Below, in pieces: positions 44,719 through 54,503 of a DNA stretch of 64,000 nt. Each line of letters opens with the position of its first letter. The first letter of the stretch is position 1. The DNA lies in assembly GCA_913775725.1 (NCBI GenBank), contig CAJYNG010000023.1, positions 124,001-188,000 of the forward strand, read 5' to 3'. The position numbers and the translations under genes were made by a program. Under the pieces are notes generated by a model. That model was not told where the DNA came from and ran no database searches. It saw only the letters and a program-made list of their open reading frames with translations. This stretch comes from an uncultured Stenotrophomonas sp. (lineage in GTDB: Bacteria > Pseudomonadota > Gammaproteobacteria > Xanthomonadales > Xanthomonadaceae).

Positions 44719-46119
44719 ATGCCCCGGATCAAGGCCTTGCATGGACCCACACTGGTGATTTCCCCGGACAGCCCCTCCCCCTTCCCGCCCCGCCTGCCGC
44801 GCTCCCTGCCTGCAAGGCTGCCACTGGTCATCATCGGCGCCGGCCAGGCCGGGTTGTCCCTCAGCGCGCTGCTGCTGGAGGCCGGCGTCGAGCATCGCGT
44901 GCTGGAGGCCGAAACCGTGGGCGCCAGCTGGCAGCGGCGCTGGGAGTCGTTCCAGACCAACACCGCCAACGCCACGATGGCCCTGCACGGTCATGCCTAT
45001 GCCGGCGATGACCCGGAAGGCTTCATGGGGGCCCCGGAGGTGATCCGGCACCTCCGCGACTATGCCCACGAGCGCTCCTTGCCGATCAACGAGGAATGCG
45101 GGGTACAGCGGGTCACGCCTGAATCCGGCGGTTACGCCATCGACAGCAGCCAGGGGCCGATCCACGCCCGCGCAGTGGTGGTCGCCACCGGTGAATACCG
45201 CCGCGCGCGGATGCCCCGGGTCCCGTTCGCGCCCGCGTCAGGCCTCGCCGTGCTGCACTCGGGCGACTACCGCAGTGCCCGCCAGCTGCCCGATGGCGCC
45301 GTGCTGGTCATCGGCGGTGGGCAGTCCGGCGCGCAGATCGCCCAGGACCTGCGCGACAGCGGTCGCGGCGTGTACTGGTCACTGGCCCAGCGTCATTCGC
45401 ATACCCGCCGGCTGCGCGGCAAGGACTCGATGACCTGGTGGGACATGGCCGGGCGCATCCACCAGCATGTGAGTGAGGCGGCCGCCGTACTGGCCGGACA
45501 ACCGGATGCGCTGCGCAAGGCCCGCACCGCGGAATTTCCGCTGATTTCCGGCAAGGGACGTGCCGGCCTGGGCAGCTCGATCAGCCTGCTGGCGATGCAC
45601 CGCGCTGGCATCAGGCTGCTGGGCCGGTTGCAGGAGTTCAGTGGAAACACCGCCCGCTTCGCCGATGTCCGTCCGCAGCTGCGCACCGCGATCGAGGCCA
45701 CTCGGGCCGAGTATGCCTATCTCGATTCGCTGGCCAGCGCGTACTACGCCACGCGGCCCGAACCGCGCACCGACGATGCCCGCTACATTCCCGAAGAGGT
45801 CTATCTGCACTGGGAGCCGGAACCGTCGCCATGCGAGCTGGATCTGCAGGCCGCAGGCATCCGCTCGGTGGTGCTGGCCACCGGTTTCGTCGCCGAATGG
45901 CCCTGGCTGGACGTGCAGGGCGCGCTGGATGCACATGGCTATCCGCTCGGGGAGTTCGGCATTTCACCGCAGCCGGGGCTGTTCTTCATCGGCATGCACA
46001 ACCTGCAGCGGATGAGTTCGTCGTTCCTGTGCAACGGCGGTCGCGATGCACGCGACCTGCTGCCGGCCATCCTGCGGCACCTGGGCCGAAGCGGGAGTAC
46101 CGGCTTCGGCGCAGGGTAA
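44719..46119 (+). CDS. FAD-dependent flavoprotein monooxygenase (CzcO/FMO-like)
   Basis: 466 aa. The FAD-binding GAGQAG lies at 40-45 (LVIIGAGQAGLSLSALLLEA) and a second Rossmann motif, VLVIGGGQSGAQIAQDL, for NADPH. WQRRWESFQTNTAN and VVATGEYRRARMPRVP are as in YnfK/CzcO-like monooxygenases. The first 33 residues before the fold are Pro-rich and may not be translated; the ATG at 44719 has no clear ribosome site. It lies alone on the plus strand between potG and potF, so an oxidation step on amines is tempting but unproven. Confidence 0.85.
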   Translation: MPRIKALHGPTLVISPDSPSPFPPRLPRSLPARLPLVIIGAGQAGLSLSALLLEAGVEHRVLEAETVGASWQRRWESFQTNTANATMALHGHAYAGDDPEGFMGAPEVIRHLRDYAHERSLPINEECGVQRVTPESGGYAIDSSQGPIHARAVVVATGEYRRARMPRVPFAPASGLAVLHSGDYRSARQLPDGAVLVIGGGQSGAQIAQDLRDSGRGVYWSLAQRHSHTRRLRGKDSMTWWDMAGRIHQHVSEAAAVLAGQPDALRKARTAEFPLISGKGRAGLGSSISLLAMHRAGIRLLGRLQEFSGNTARFADVRPQLRTAIEATRAEYAYLDSLASAYYATRPEPRTDDARYIPEEVYLHWEPEPSPCELDLQAAGIRSVVLATGFVAEWPWLDVQGALDAHGYPLGEFGISPQPGLFFIGMHNLQRMSSSFLCNGGRDARDLLPAILRHLGRSGSTGFGAG

Positions 46120-46157
46120 GGGAGCCGCCGGGCATGACCCGGTGGCGCCAGACCGGC

Positions 46158-47267
46158 TTAGCGGCCGGTCTTCACCTCGGTCCACAACCGGGTGTAGAGC
46201 TTGTCAGTCTCCGGCGTGTTGATCGAATAGGTGAACATCTTCTCGGCCACGTCGGCCGGCGGGTAGATGGTCGGGTCGGTACGGATCGCCTCATCCACCA
46301 GCGGGGTCGCGGTCGGCACCGGGTTGGCGTAGTGGATGAAGTTGGTGTTGGCTGCGGCAACCTTCGGCTGCAGCAGGTAGTTGATGAACGCGTAAGCGGC
46401 TTCCGGATGCTTGGCATCCTTCGGGATCGCCAGCATGTCGAACCACTGCGGGGCGCCTTCCTTCGGGATCGAATAGGCCACGTGCACGCCATTGCTGGCT
46501 TCCTCGGCGCGGTCGCGGGCCTGGATGATGTCACCCGACCAGCCCACCACCAGGCAGGTGCCGCCATTGGCCAGCGAACCCACGTACTGCGAGGAGTGGA
46601 AATTCTGCACGTAGGGGCGGATCGACTTCAGCAGGTCGGCAGCCTTCTGCAGCTCGGCCGGATCGCCGCTGTGCGGGTCCAGGCCCAGGTAATGCAGCGC
46701 GATCGGGATCATGTCCGCCGGCGTGTCCAGGATGGTCACGCCGCAGTCCTTCATCTTGCTGATGTTCTCCGGCTTGAACACCAGGTCCCAGCTGTTGGCG
46801 ATATCGGTGCTGCCGCCAAAGCGCTGCTTCAGCATCTCCACGTTGTAGCCGATGCCGGTGGTGCCGATCATGTACGGCACGCCGTACTGGTTGCCCGGGT
46901 CCTGGGTGGCGATGCGCTTCATCACCGCCGGATCGAGATTGGCCAGGTTCGGGATCTTGCTCTTGTCCAGCGGCAGGAACACGCCGGCCTGGATCTGGCG
47001 GCCGAAGAAGTTCAGGGTCGGCACCACCACGTCGTAGCCGCTGTTGCCGGCCAGCAGCTTGGTCTCGACCATCTCATCACTGTCGAACACATCGTAGGTC
47101 ACCTTGATGCCGCTCTCCTTCTCGAAGGTCGGGATGGTGTCCTCGGCGATGTAATCGCTGTAGTTGTAGACGTTCAGGACCTGGCTGTCCTGCGCGCCGC
47201 CGTTGCCACCGCTGCAGGCGGCGAGCATGGCGGAGGCCAGGCCGAGCGTGAGGATACGCAGCTTCAT
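46158..47267 (-). CDS. potF: Polyamine ABC transporter substrate-binding lipoprotein PotF
   Basis: 369 aa. Lipobox MLAAC with Cys18; then LNVYNYSDYIAEDTIPTFEK, the classical PotF/PotD start. Residues such as WDLVFKPENISKMKDCGV and DIIQARDRAEE, and the aromatic ligand area (VVGWSGD, WFDMLAIPKDA), follow. It binds putrescine in the periplasm and feeds PotGHI. It is transcribed after puuA by a separate unit or readthrough (91 nt gap). Confidence 0.94.
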   Translation of the reverse strand: MKLRILTLGLASAMLAACSGGNGGAQDSQVLNVYNYSDYIAEDTIPTFEKESGIKVTYDVFDSDEMVETKLLAGNSGYDVVVPTLNFFGRQIQAGVFLPLDKSKIPNLANLDPAVMKRIATQDPGNQYGVPYMIGTTGIGYNVEMLKQRFGGSTDIANSWDLVFKPENISKMKDCGVTILDTPADMIPIALHYLGLDPHSGDPAELQKAADLLKSIRPYVQNFHSSQYVGSLANGGTCLVVGWSGDIIQARDRAEEASNGVHVAYSIPKEGAPQWFDMLAIPKDAKHPEAAYAFINYLLQPKVAAANTNFIHYANPVPTATPLVDEAIRTDPTIYPPADVAEKMFTYSINTPETDKLYTRLWTEVKTGR

Positions 47268-47358
47268 CGGGTGCTCCAGAATGCGGAAAGGGGGGCCGGC
47301 GGGGCCGGCAACGGGTGCCAGCCTACCCCCCGGCGGCGGATTTTTCTATTCCAGATGC

Positions 47359-48756
47359 TCAGACGTTCAGCAGCAGGAACTCGCGCTCCCACGAGCTGAT
47401 GACGCGGAAGAAGGTCTCGTATTCCTTGCGCTTCACCGAGATATAGGCGCGGCAGAAGCGCTCGCCCAGCAGTGCCTGCAGCTCGCTGCACTGCTCCAGC
47501 CCGTCCAGCGCCTCGCCCAGCGAGCGCGGCAGGTTGTAGCCCAGTTCCTTGGCGCTGCCGGTCACCGGCGCGTCCGGTGCCAGCCGCTCACGGATACCCA
47601 GCAGGCCGCAGGCCAGGGTCGCCGCCATCGCCAGGTAGGGGTTGGCGTCGGAACCGGCGAAACGGCTTTCCACGCGCATGTTCTCCGGCGTGTCCAGCGG
47701 CACGCGCAGCCCGCAGGTGCGGTTGTCATAGCCCCAATGCACGTTGCTCGGCGAGACCTCGCCGAACACCAGCCGCCGATAGGAATTCACGTTCGGCGCG
47801 AAGAAGGCCATCGCCTGCGGCACGTACTTCTGCAGGCCGCCCAGGTAGTGGCCGAACACCGGGCTGAACTCGCCCTCGGCATCGGTCTCACCGGCGAACA
47901 CATTGCTGCCATCGCTCACCCGCACCAGGCTCTGGTGGATGTGCATGGCGCTGCCCGGCTCGTTCTCCATCGGCTTGGCCAGGAACGTGGCATACACCCC
48001 ATGGCGCATCGCCGCCTCGCGCATGGTGCGCTTGAACAGGAACACCTGGTCGGCCAGGTCCATCGCATCGGCATGGGTGAAGTTGACCTCCAGCTGCGCT
48101 GCGCCGGATTCGTGGATCAGCGTGTCCACGTCCAGCTTCATCGCATCGGCGTAGTCGTACATCAGGTCGAGGATCGGGTCGAACTCGTTGACCGCGTCGA
48201 TCGAGTACGACTGCCGCGCGGTTTCCGGGCGCCCGGAGCGGCCGGCCGGTGGCAGCAGCGGGAAGTCCGGGTCGGTGTTCTTCTGCACCAGGAAGAATTC
48301 CAGCTCCGGCGCCACCACCGGGCGCAGGCCCAGTTCGGCATAGGCCGCCAGTACGCGGCGCAGCACATTGCGCGGTGCCAGTTCGTGTGGCTCACCGTTC
48401 TTGGTATAGCAATCGTGGATGACCTGCGCGGTGGCATCGGCTGCCCACGGCACCATGCGCACCGTGTCCGGATCAGGGCGCAGCATCATGTCCGAGTCCG
48501 ACGGCGAGGTCAGGTCGTAGTAATCGTCAGGGAACTCGCCAGTGACGGTGGTGGCGAAGATGCCTTCGGGCAGCCGCGTACCGTAGTCGTGCGAGAACTT
48601 GTCGGCGGGAATGATCTTGCCGCGCGCGTTGCCGGTGATGTCCGGCACCAGGCATTCGACCTCGGTGATGCGCCGCTCCTTCAGCCAGCGCAGCAGGCTG
48701 CTTTCCTGCGGTGCGGGGGGCGTGGCCGTCTTGCGCGGGCGCGTTCGGGAACTCAT
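47359..48756 (-). CDS. puuA: Gamma-glutamylputrescine synthetase (glutamine synthetase-like)
   Basis: 465 aa; ligates glutamate to putrescine using ATP, the first step of the Puu pathway. GS-fold motifs: VECLVPDITGNARGKIIPA, VVAPELEFFLV, EVNFTHADAMDLADQVFLFK (in parts), FLAKPMENEPGSAMHIHQSL, NVNSYRRLVFGEVSP and VESRFAGSDANPYLA. It lacks the adenylylated-Tyr region of GlnA. The start overlaps the puuD stop (ATGA), supporting the pathway assignment. The N-terminal about 20 residues are basic (SSRTRPRKTATPP). Confidence 0.9.
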   Translation of the reverse strand: MSSRTRPRKTATPPAPQESSLLRWLKERRITEVECLVPDITGNARGKIIPADKFSHDYGTRLPEGIFATTVTGEFPDDYYDLTSPSDSDMMLRPDPDTVRMVPWAADATAQVIHDCYTKNGEPHELAPRNVLRRVLAAYAELGLRPVVAPELEFFLVQKNTDPDFPLLPPAGRSGRPETARQSYSIDAVNEFDPILDLMYDYADAMKLDVDTLIHESGAAQLEVNFTHADAMDLADQVFLFKRTMREAAMRHGVYATFLAKPMENEPGSAMHIHQSLVRVSDGSNVFAGETDAEGEFSPVFGHYLGGLQKYVPQAMAFFAPNVNSYRRLVFGEVSPSNVHWGYDNRTCGLRVPLDTPENMRVESRFAGSDANPYLAMAATLACGLLGIRERLAPDAPVTGSAKELGYNLPRSLGEALDGLEQCSELQALLGERFCRAYISVKRKEYETFFRVISSWEREFLLLNV

Positions 48757-49514
48757 CGGGAATCCAGTCGGTTCTGTTGGTGCTGCCGGCAAGCTTGGCC
48801 GAACGCACGGAAAATAGCGTGATAGAACGGCGCCTGCATGACACGCCACTCCGGGTGCCACTGTACGCCGAGCACGAAACCATGGTGCAGGCTGCGCGCC
48901 GCCTCGACCAGTCCATCATCAGCCACGGCCTCGACCTGCAGGCCCTGCGCGAGGCGGGCAATGCCCTGCCCGTGCACCGAATTGACCTGCGCCCGGTCAC
49001 TGCCGTGCCACTGCGCCAGCCAGCCATCGGCAACCAGGGTAACCGCGTGGGCCGGTCCGTACTGCACCTCCACCGGCGCCTGTGGGTCTTCGCGATGGTC
49101 AGCCAGGCCAGGCACCGCGTGTACCTGCGGATGCAGGCTGCCACCCAGCGCGACGTTCAGTTCCTGGAAGCCGCGGCAGATCGCCAGTACTGGCAGGTCC
49201 AGCGCCAGCGCCTCGCGCAGCAGCGCGAACGCATTGGCATCACGGGCCGGGTCATGCGGATTGCCCGGCCAGCTACGGCCGCCCTCGTAGTGCTGCGGTT
49301 CGATGTTGCTGACCGCGCCGGTCAACAACAGGCCATCAAGCCCCTGCAGCCAATCGCCAGCCGGCAAAGGAGGCTGCAGGCTCGGCAATACCACCGGGGT
49401 CACTTCGGCGGCCTCGGCCAGCGCGCGCACGTATTTCTCGCCGGCCACCGCGAAACGGTGGTGGCCGAGCACGGTACTGTCGGTGGGCAGGCCCACCCAG
49501 GGCAGGCGGCGCAT
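48753..49514 (-). CDS. puuD: Gamma-glutamyl-gamma-aminobutyrate hydrolase (class I glutamine amidotransferase fold)
   Basis: 253 aa peptidase C26 protein. Nucleophile Cys113 in LAICRGFQELNVALGG, His/Glu in VQWHPEW (about 222-228), and LLLTGAVSNIEPQHY. It releases GABA from gamma-glutamyl-GABA. The ribosome site AAGGAG is 8 nt before the ATG. puuD-puuA form one minus-strand operon, divergent from puuB, with a 162-nt shared control region. Confidence 0.92.
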   Translation of the reverse strand: MRRLPWVGLPTDSTVLGHHRFAVAGEKYVRALAEAAEVTPVVLPSLQPPLPAGDWLQGLDGLLLTGAVSNIEPQHYEGGRSWPGNPHDPARDANAFALLREALALDLPVLAICRGFQELNVALGGSLHPQVHAVPGLADHREDPQAPVEVQYGPAHAVTLVADGWLAQWHGSDRAQVNSVHGQGIARLAQGLQVEAVADDGLVEAARSLHHGFVLGVQWHPEWRVMQAPFYHAIFRAFGQACRQHQQNRLDSR

Positions 49515-49676
49515 GGGGAAAACTCCTTGGCGTGCCGCCACGTTACCCGTCGCCCGTCGAGGGCGGCAAGTCGTCGCCGTCACACCATGGCTGTCACGCA
49601 TCGGCGAAACTACGCGGGTGAATGCTGATCGTCCTCCCCCGCTCCCCCCTCCCGCACTGCGCCCGCGAGGCCTGCG

Positions 49677-50954
49677 GTGAGCGCCGCCTTCCCGCCCAGC
49701 TGGTACGCCGCCAGCCTGCCCGAACCGCCCGCACTGCCCTCGCTGCAGGGTGAGGTTCAGGCCGATGTCGCAGTGCTCGGCGCGGGTTATACCGGCCTGA
49801 CCGCCGCACTTGAACTGGCTACGCGTGGCCTGCGCGTGGTGGTACTGGACGCGCAGCGGATCGGTTGGGGCGCGTCCGGTCGCAATGGTGGCCAGGCGCT
49901 GGTCGGCTATGGCTGCGAGGTGGACGAACTGGAGCATCAGCTCGGTCGTGATGATGCGCGCCACCTGTTCGACTGGTCACGCGACGCGGTGCAGGCAATG
50001 CGCACACGCATCGATCGCCACGGCATCGACTGCCATTGGGTGGAAGGCCATGCCAGCGTCGCGATCCGCGAACGCCATGAGCGCGACCTGCGGGCCAACT
50101 GCGAGCATCTGCAACGCCACTACGACTACCCCATGCAGTGGTGGGACCGTGATGCCCTGCGCGCACAGCTGGACAGCCCACGCTACCGCGCCGCGATGTT
50201 CGATCCGCTCAGCGCGCACCTGCAGCCCCTGGCCTATGCCCGCGGACTGGCCGATGCGGCGCGTGCGGCCGGCGTGGTGATCCACGAGAACTCCGTAGTG
50301 ACCCGCGTGCAACGCGGAACGCAGCCCACCCTGCATACCGCGCAGGGAAGCGTGCGCGCCGCGCATCTGGTGGTGGCCGGCAACGCCTGGCTGCAGGGCC
50401 TGCTGCCCGAGCTGGAACGACGGATCATGCCGGTCGGCACCTATATCGGCGCCAGCGCGCCGTTGGGTGCCGAGCGCGCCCGCGCCCTGATCGGCAACAA
50501 CATGGCCGTGGCCGACACCGCGTGGGCACTGGACTACTTCCGTCTCAGCCACGACCACCGCCTGCTGTTTGGTGGCCGCGCCAGCTATTCGGCACTGCCC
50601 CCGCCCGGCCTGCGCGGGGTGATGCAGCGGCGCATGCACCAGGTATTCCCGCAGCTGGCCGACGTGGCACTGGAGCAGGTCTGGGGCGGTTATGTGGACA
50701 TTACCCGCAACCGCGCCCCGCACTGGGGCCGGCTGGACGGCAACCTGTACTTCGCGCAGGGGTTCTCCGGCCATGGGGTGGCCGCCGCCGGGCTGGCCGG
50801 CGAGGTGATCGCCGCCGCCATTGCAGGCCAGAGTGAGCGCCTGGACGTGTTCCAGCGCTTGCGGCATTCCCCCTTCCCCGGCGGCCGGCTGCTGCGCACG
50901 CCACTGCTGGTGGCGGCGATGTCGTGGTACAAGCTGCGGGATGCGTTGTGGTAG
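49677..50954 (+). CDS. puuB: Gamma-glutamylputrescine oxidase (FAD-dependent)
   Basis: 425 aa DAO-family flavoenzyme that oxidises gamma-glutamylputrescine to the aminoaldehyde, giving H2O2 and ammonia. FAD motif GAGYTG (35-40), then VVLDAQRIGWGASGRNGGQ, typical of PuuB/OrdL, and C-terminal QGFSGHGVAAAGLAGEVIA. Start GTG 49677. It is divergent from puuDA. The later aldehyde is handled by the dehydrogenase at 60967-62463 (inference). Confidence 0.92.
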   Translation: MSAAFPPSWYAASLPEPPALPSLQGEVQADVAVLGAGYTGLTAALELATRGLRVVVLDAQRIGWGASGRNGGQALVGYGCEVDELEHQLGRDDARHLFDWSRDAVQAMRTRIDRHGIDCHWVEGHASVAIRERHERDLRANCEHLQRHYDYPMQWWDRDALRAQLDSPRYRAAMFDPLSAHLQPLAYARGLADAARAAGVVIHENSVVTRVQRGTQPTLHTAQGSVRAAHLVVAGNAWLQGLLPELERRIMPVGTYIGASAPLGAERARALIGNNMAVADTAWALDYFRLSHDHRLLFGGRASYSALPPPGLRGVMQRRMHQVFPQLADVALEQVWGGYVDITRNRAPHWGRLDGNLYFAQGFSGHGVAAAGLAGEVIAAAIAGQSERLDVFQRLRHSPFPGGRLLRTPLLVAAMSWYKLRDALW

Positions 50955-51006
50955 CGGGACCCTTCCCAGCTACATAATCAGGGCAGGAGCTGGGGGGAGC
51001 ACGTGG

Positions 51007-52614
51007 ATGCAGTGGTGGAAGGACGGTCTGTTGGTGAGGATACGGGTCAGCCCCCAGGGGCTGGCGCTGGCGCTGGTCTATGCCCTCGCCTGCTGGGGCG
51101 CGCGCAAGCTGTCGCTGGATCAGTTCTTCCTGCCTGCTGGCGTACGGGTGGCCGCATTGCTGTTGTGCCCGCCTCGACTGTGGCCCTACCTGCTGATTGG
51201 TGAATACGCCTACTTCGCGCATCTGCGCATCCCCCTGATCAGCAAATACAACCTGACCTGGGTGATCCTCGCCTCGGTATTCCTGATGCCTGCTGTGATG
51301 CTGCTCGTGCGCCTGCACCGAAAGCTGCTGGCACGCACCACGATCGTCGGCGTGATCTCCATCGCGGCATGCGCCGCGACGGTCATCAGTCTGCTGAACC
51401 TGGGAATCTCGTACCTGCTCTGGGAGCCGTTGCAAAACGCGTCATTCATCACCAACGTATTGCGCTATGCGCTGGGCGACTTCACCGGCATCCTCATTCT
51501 TGCGCCACTCGCACTGCTCTGGATCCGTCGCGCCGAGGAGAAATGGACGGCCCGGTCTGTTGCGGCCACAGTCGGAGCACTCGGAGTCATGCTGGTCATT
51601 GGCCTGCAGGCGACGCCGGTACCTGCCTCGATCATGGCCCCTGGTTCGCTGCAGTTGTTGTTGATCCTGCCTATTCCCGCAATCGCCCTGACCTGCCTGC
51701 TGGGATGGCGCGGTGCGGCCATCGGTGTCGCCGCCGTGAACATGATTCTTGGCCTGAGCGCGCCTGCCGACCACCCGACGGCATTCGATCCGGCCACCTT
51801 CGCCACCCAGCAGGCCATGGCCATCGCCAGCATCGCCCTGCTGCTGCTGGGCGCGCGCATCACCCACTTCCAGAGCCAGCACCGGTTACGCGAGGAAGAT
51901 GGAAGAGCGGCCCTGCAGCTTGCACGGAATTCACATCTGGCCAGCGAGATGGACCTGCGTGAGCGCGCGGCCCATCTGCGCCAGCTGGGCGATGGCATGG
52001 ACCTGTCGCTGAACGAAATGGTGAACTGGCTGCATGCGCAGGGCCATCACGCAGTAGCCGACAGCCTACGGCATACCACAGAGGTACATTCGCGCCTGTT
52101 CCGGGCCCAGGCCAGCATGATCTATCCCGCCGCTCTGGAACGGCTGGGCTTGTATGTGGCCTTGCAGGCCGGAGGAGTGCGTGAAGCCTGGGACGCCACG
52201 CATCGCATCGGGCAACCCAGGTTGATGGGTGATCCCTGCCAGCTCAGCCCCGGTCTGCAGCTGGCAGCCTATCGCTCGATCGTCGAAGCGGTTTCGATCC
52301 TCCTGGGTACCGAGAAAGGACAGCTCGTGGTCCGCGCCCGCTGCGGGCAACGTGCCGGTCACCGCGGTATCGTCGTTGTGATTGCGGCGATTGATCCGCG
52401 CCAGACGCTGTCGACGGCAACCCTCAATCTTGCCACGTCCCAATTGTCGGCTCGGACAATCGCTTACCACGGGGCGCTGCATTGCAGCCGTAGGAGAATC
52501 AGGTTGATGCTGATTGAAGCAGCCGATGCATCAATGGGCGAAGAGGCCTCGGCCTGGGGAACCGGTGTACCTACCGGACTGCAGCCGCCCGGGACAGCCC
52601 CCCACTCTTGGTAG
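51007..52614 (+). CDS. MASE1 sensor with degenerate histidine kinase-like C-terminus, paralogue 1
   Basis: 535 aa. MASE1 membrane domain (about residues 12-290, eight or so helices) with QFFLPAGVRVAALLL, LLIGEYAYFAHLRIP and YALGDFTGILILAPLALLWI. A linker and a HisKA_3-like helix follow: DLRERAAHLRQLGDGMDLSL (316-335). Where HPK7 kinases have 'LHDG', this has LGDG, so the phosphoaccepting His is Gly328. The ATPase-like part has the N-box-like AAYRSIVEAVSIL (Ile431 at the Asn position) and no G-box. It probably senses a ligand but does not phosphorylate. The ribosome site GGGGAG supports the start. The 3' end shares an inverted repeat (ACCGGACT / AGTCCGGT). Confidence 0.85.
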   Translation: MQWWKDGLLVRIRVSPQGLALALVYALACWGARKLSLDQFFLPAGVRVAALLLCPPRLWPYLLIGEYAYFAHLRIPLISKYNLTWVILASVFLMPAVMLLVRLHRKLLARTTIVGVISIAACAATVISLLNLGISYLLWEPLQNASFITNVLRYALGDFTGILILAPLALLWIRRAEEKWTARSVAATVGALGVMLVIGLQATPVPASIMAPGSLQLLLILPIPAIALTCLLGWRGAAIGVAAVNMILGLSAPADHPTAFDPATFATQQAMAIASIALLLLGARITHFQSQHRLREEDGRAALQLARNSHLASEMDLRERAAHLRQLGDGMDLSLNEMVNWLHAQGHHAVADSLRHTTEVHSRLFRAQASMIYPAALERLGLYVALQAGGVREAWDATHRIGQPRLMGDPCQLSPGLQLAAYRSIVEAVSILLGTEKGQLVVRARCGQRAGHRGIVVVIAAIDPRQTLSTATLNLATSQLSARTIAYHGALHCSRRRIRLMLIEAADASMGEEASAWGTGVPTGLQPPGTAPHSW

Positions 52615-52805
52615 TCCGGTGAAAAATGCGATGAATATCACAACCTTGTCGTGACATTCTCCAAGTCTCCTTTCCGTATGTCCGCATCACGGATGGAAGG
52701 ATGAGATTGCGCCCATCTGAATCTATCGATACTGTCGCGCTGAAGGGAGTGCGTCATGTATCGACTGGACAGCGATAGTGTTCGACGAGCAGGGGAGGCT
52801 TGCGT

Positions 52806-54395
52806 TTGAAGTGGCTGAGAAATGGCTTTGAGCTGAGTTTCCGTATCCGCCCGGCAGGCCTTGCGCTGGCGGTACTCTACGCTGTCGCGTGCTGGACCAC
52901 CTGGCACCTTTCCGTCGATCAGTTCTTCCTTCCGGCTGGAATCCGTGTTGCGGCGCTCTTGCTGACCCCGAAGCGAATGTGGGCCTATCTGGTCCTTGGC
53001 GAGTATGCCTACTTCGCCCACATGCGCTATCCGATGATTGAAGATTACGGAATGGCCTGGGTCATTTTCGGATCTGCATGCCTCATACCTGCGGTGGCGC
53101 TGATCGTTCATCTTCATCACAAGCTGATTGCTTCCACCACCGAAAGCTGGTTGCTTTCGATCGCGGCATCCGCTGCGCTGGTGGCCACTTCTCTCAAGCT
53201 CGGTCTGATTCACATGCTGTGGCCAGCTCCACCGAGCATGCCGTTCTACACGAACGCGATGCTCTACGTGCTCAGCGACTACATTGCAATCCTTACGGTC
53301 GCGCCCCTGGCGCTGCTCTGGATACGCCGACACAGCGGCTACGACTGGACGACCTGGCGACGCCGACCGACCATCGCAGCCCTCACTTCGCTGGGCATAC
53401 TGGGCGCCCTGCTGATCCAGGTCAGCACGGAGGATCACTCGGCACGAGCAACGCTGCAATTGTTGCTGGTGCTGCCAGTCATCGCACTGACTTGCATGCA
53501 CGGTTGGCGAGGGGCCGCTGTGGGTGTTCCGCTGATGAACATCATCCTCAGCCAGACCATGCCGACCACGGGTCTCCCCGGCTCATTCGACGAGACCACC
53601 TTCTTCACCCAGCAGATCATTGCCATCACTAGTACAGCGCTTATCGCGCTGGGACCACGCATCACCCATCATTACAATCAGCGCACACCTGTAGCGATGT
53701 CAGCATCGCGGGTCAATGCACTCTCGCGCTCGGCGCATCTTGCCAACGAGCAGGACCTGCGCGAACGCGCGCTGGGCCTGCGCCAGATTGCAGATGATAT
53801 CGAAGAAGCTCTGGGAGAGACCGTGCAACAACTCAAGGCCGATGGCCATGAAGTTCCTGCGTCTGATCTACTCCGCACCTTCTCGCAACGCTCACGGCGA
53901 TTCCGTGAACTGACCAGTATGGTCTATCCCACGGAGCTCGAGCATGCAGGCCTCTATGTTGCCTTGCGTGCGGGGGGACTCAGCGAAACCTGGAACGCCA
54001 GCCATCGGATCGTCCGTCCGATACTTGGCGGGGATCCATGCCAGCTGAGCATGGGCCTGCAACTTGCCGCGTATCGCACCTTTGCCGAAGCCGTATCCCT
54101 TTTCCTGAAGGACGAAACCGGCCAAATCCAGATCAGCGCTCGCTGCGGTCGCTATAGAGGCATGCACGGTATCGTGCTGAGGGTCGCGCTGCTGGACCGG
54201 CATCGGGCACTCGCCTCACGAACCATGGAAAGCGCCATTGATCGACTCTCTGCACGCGTGCATGCCTATTCGGGACGCGTGCAATGCCGGGGCCATCGCA
54301 TCACCATGGTGTTGCTGGACACTGCAGGCGAGGCCGAGCGCGGAACACTTCCATACAAGCGAAACGACATTTGCGAGACGCCCGCGCGCCAGTGA
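52806..54395 (+). CDS. MASE1 sensor with degenerate histidine kinase-like C-terminus, paralogue 2
   Basis: 529 aa. TTG at 52806 is chosen because GGGGAGG lies 6-8 nt upstream and the resulting start (MKWLRNGFELSFRIRPAG) matches paralogue 1 residue for residue in length. Another TTG at 52800 lies too near. MASE1: QFFLPAGIRVAALLL, LGEYAYFAHMRYP, YVLSDYIAILTVAPLALLW. In the kinase-like part, LRQIADDIEEAL has Ala where the His should be, and YRTFAEAVSLFL lacks the N-box Asn. More diverged than copies 1 and 3. The gap before it is 191 nt with no other gene seen. Confidence 0.83.
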   Translation: MKWLRNGFELSFRIRPAGLALAVLYAVACWTTWHLSVDQFFLPAGIRVAALLLTPKRMWAYLVLGEYAYFAHMRYPMIEDYGMAWVIFGSACLIPAVALIVHLHHKLIASTTESWLLSIAASAALVATSLKLGLIHMLWPAPPSMPFYTNAMLYVLSDYIAILTVAPLALLWIRRHSGYDWTTWRRRPTIAALTSLGILGALLIQVSTEDHSARATLQLLLVLPVIALTCMHGWRGAAVGVPLMNIILSQTMPTTGLPGSFDETTFFTQQIIAITSTALIALGPRITHHYNQRTPVAMSASRVNALSRSAHLANEQDLRERALGLRQIADDIEEALGETVQQLKADGHEVPASDLLRTFSQRSRRFRELTSMVYPTELEHAGLYVALRAGGLSETWNASHRIVRPILGGDPCQLSMGLQLAAYRTFAEAVSLFLKDETGQIQISARCGRYRGMHGIVLRVALLDRHRALASRTMESAIDRLSARVHAYSGRVQCRGHRITMVLLDTAGEAERGTLPYKRNDICETPARQ

Positions 54396-54426
54396 TCGCA
54401 GGCGGACGATCGATAACCCAGGCGAC

Positions 54427-54482
54427 GCCTGTGGCTCGCCCCCGCAGAGGTGTTTTCTCCCTCTGCAAAGGAAGCCACAGGC
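54427..54482. repeat. Nested inverted repeat, possible two-way terminator
   Basis: GCCTGTGGCT (54427-54436) pairs with AGCCACAGGC (54473-54482). Inside, GCAGAG (54444-54449) pairs with CTCTGC (54461-54466) around a T-rich loop. It lies between the convergent paralogue 2 and the small exported protein gene. No long U tract follows either arm. Confidence 0.5.
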
Positions 54483-54503
54483 AGGTCACCTGTATTCAGC
54501 CCG

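Noticed and set aside
43999..46119. 706-codon frame including the flavoprotein
   Set aside because: The first 240 codons are antisense to potG. The fold and a plausible ATG begin at 44719.
45831..48822. Two long plus-strand frames (45831-47399 and 47203-48822)
   Set aside because: Antisense of potF and puuA; no family features.
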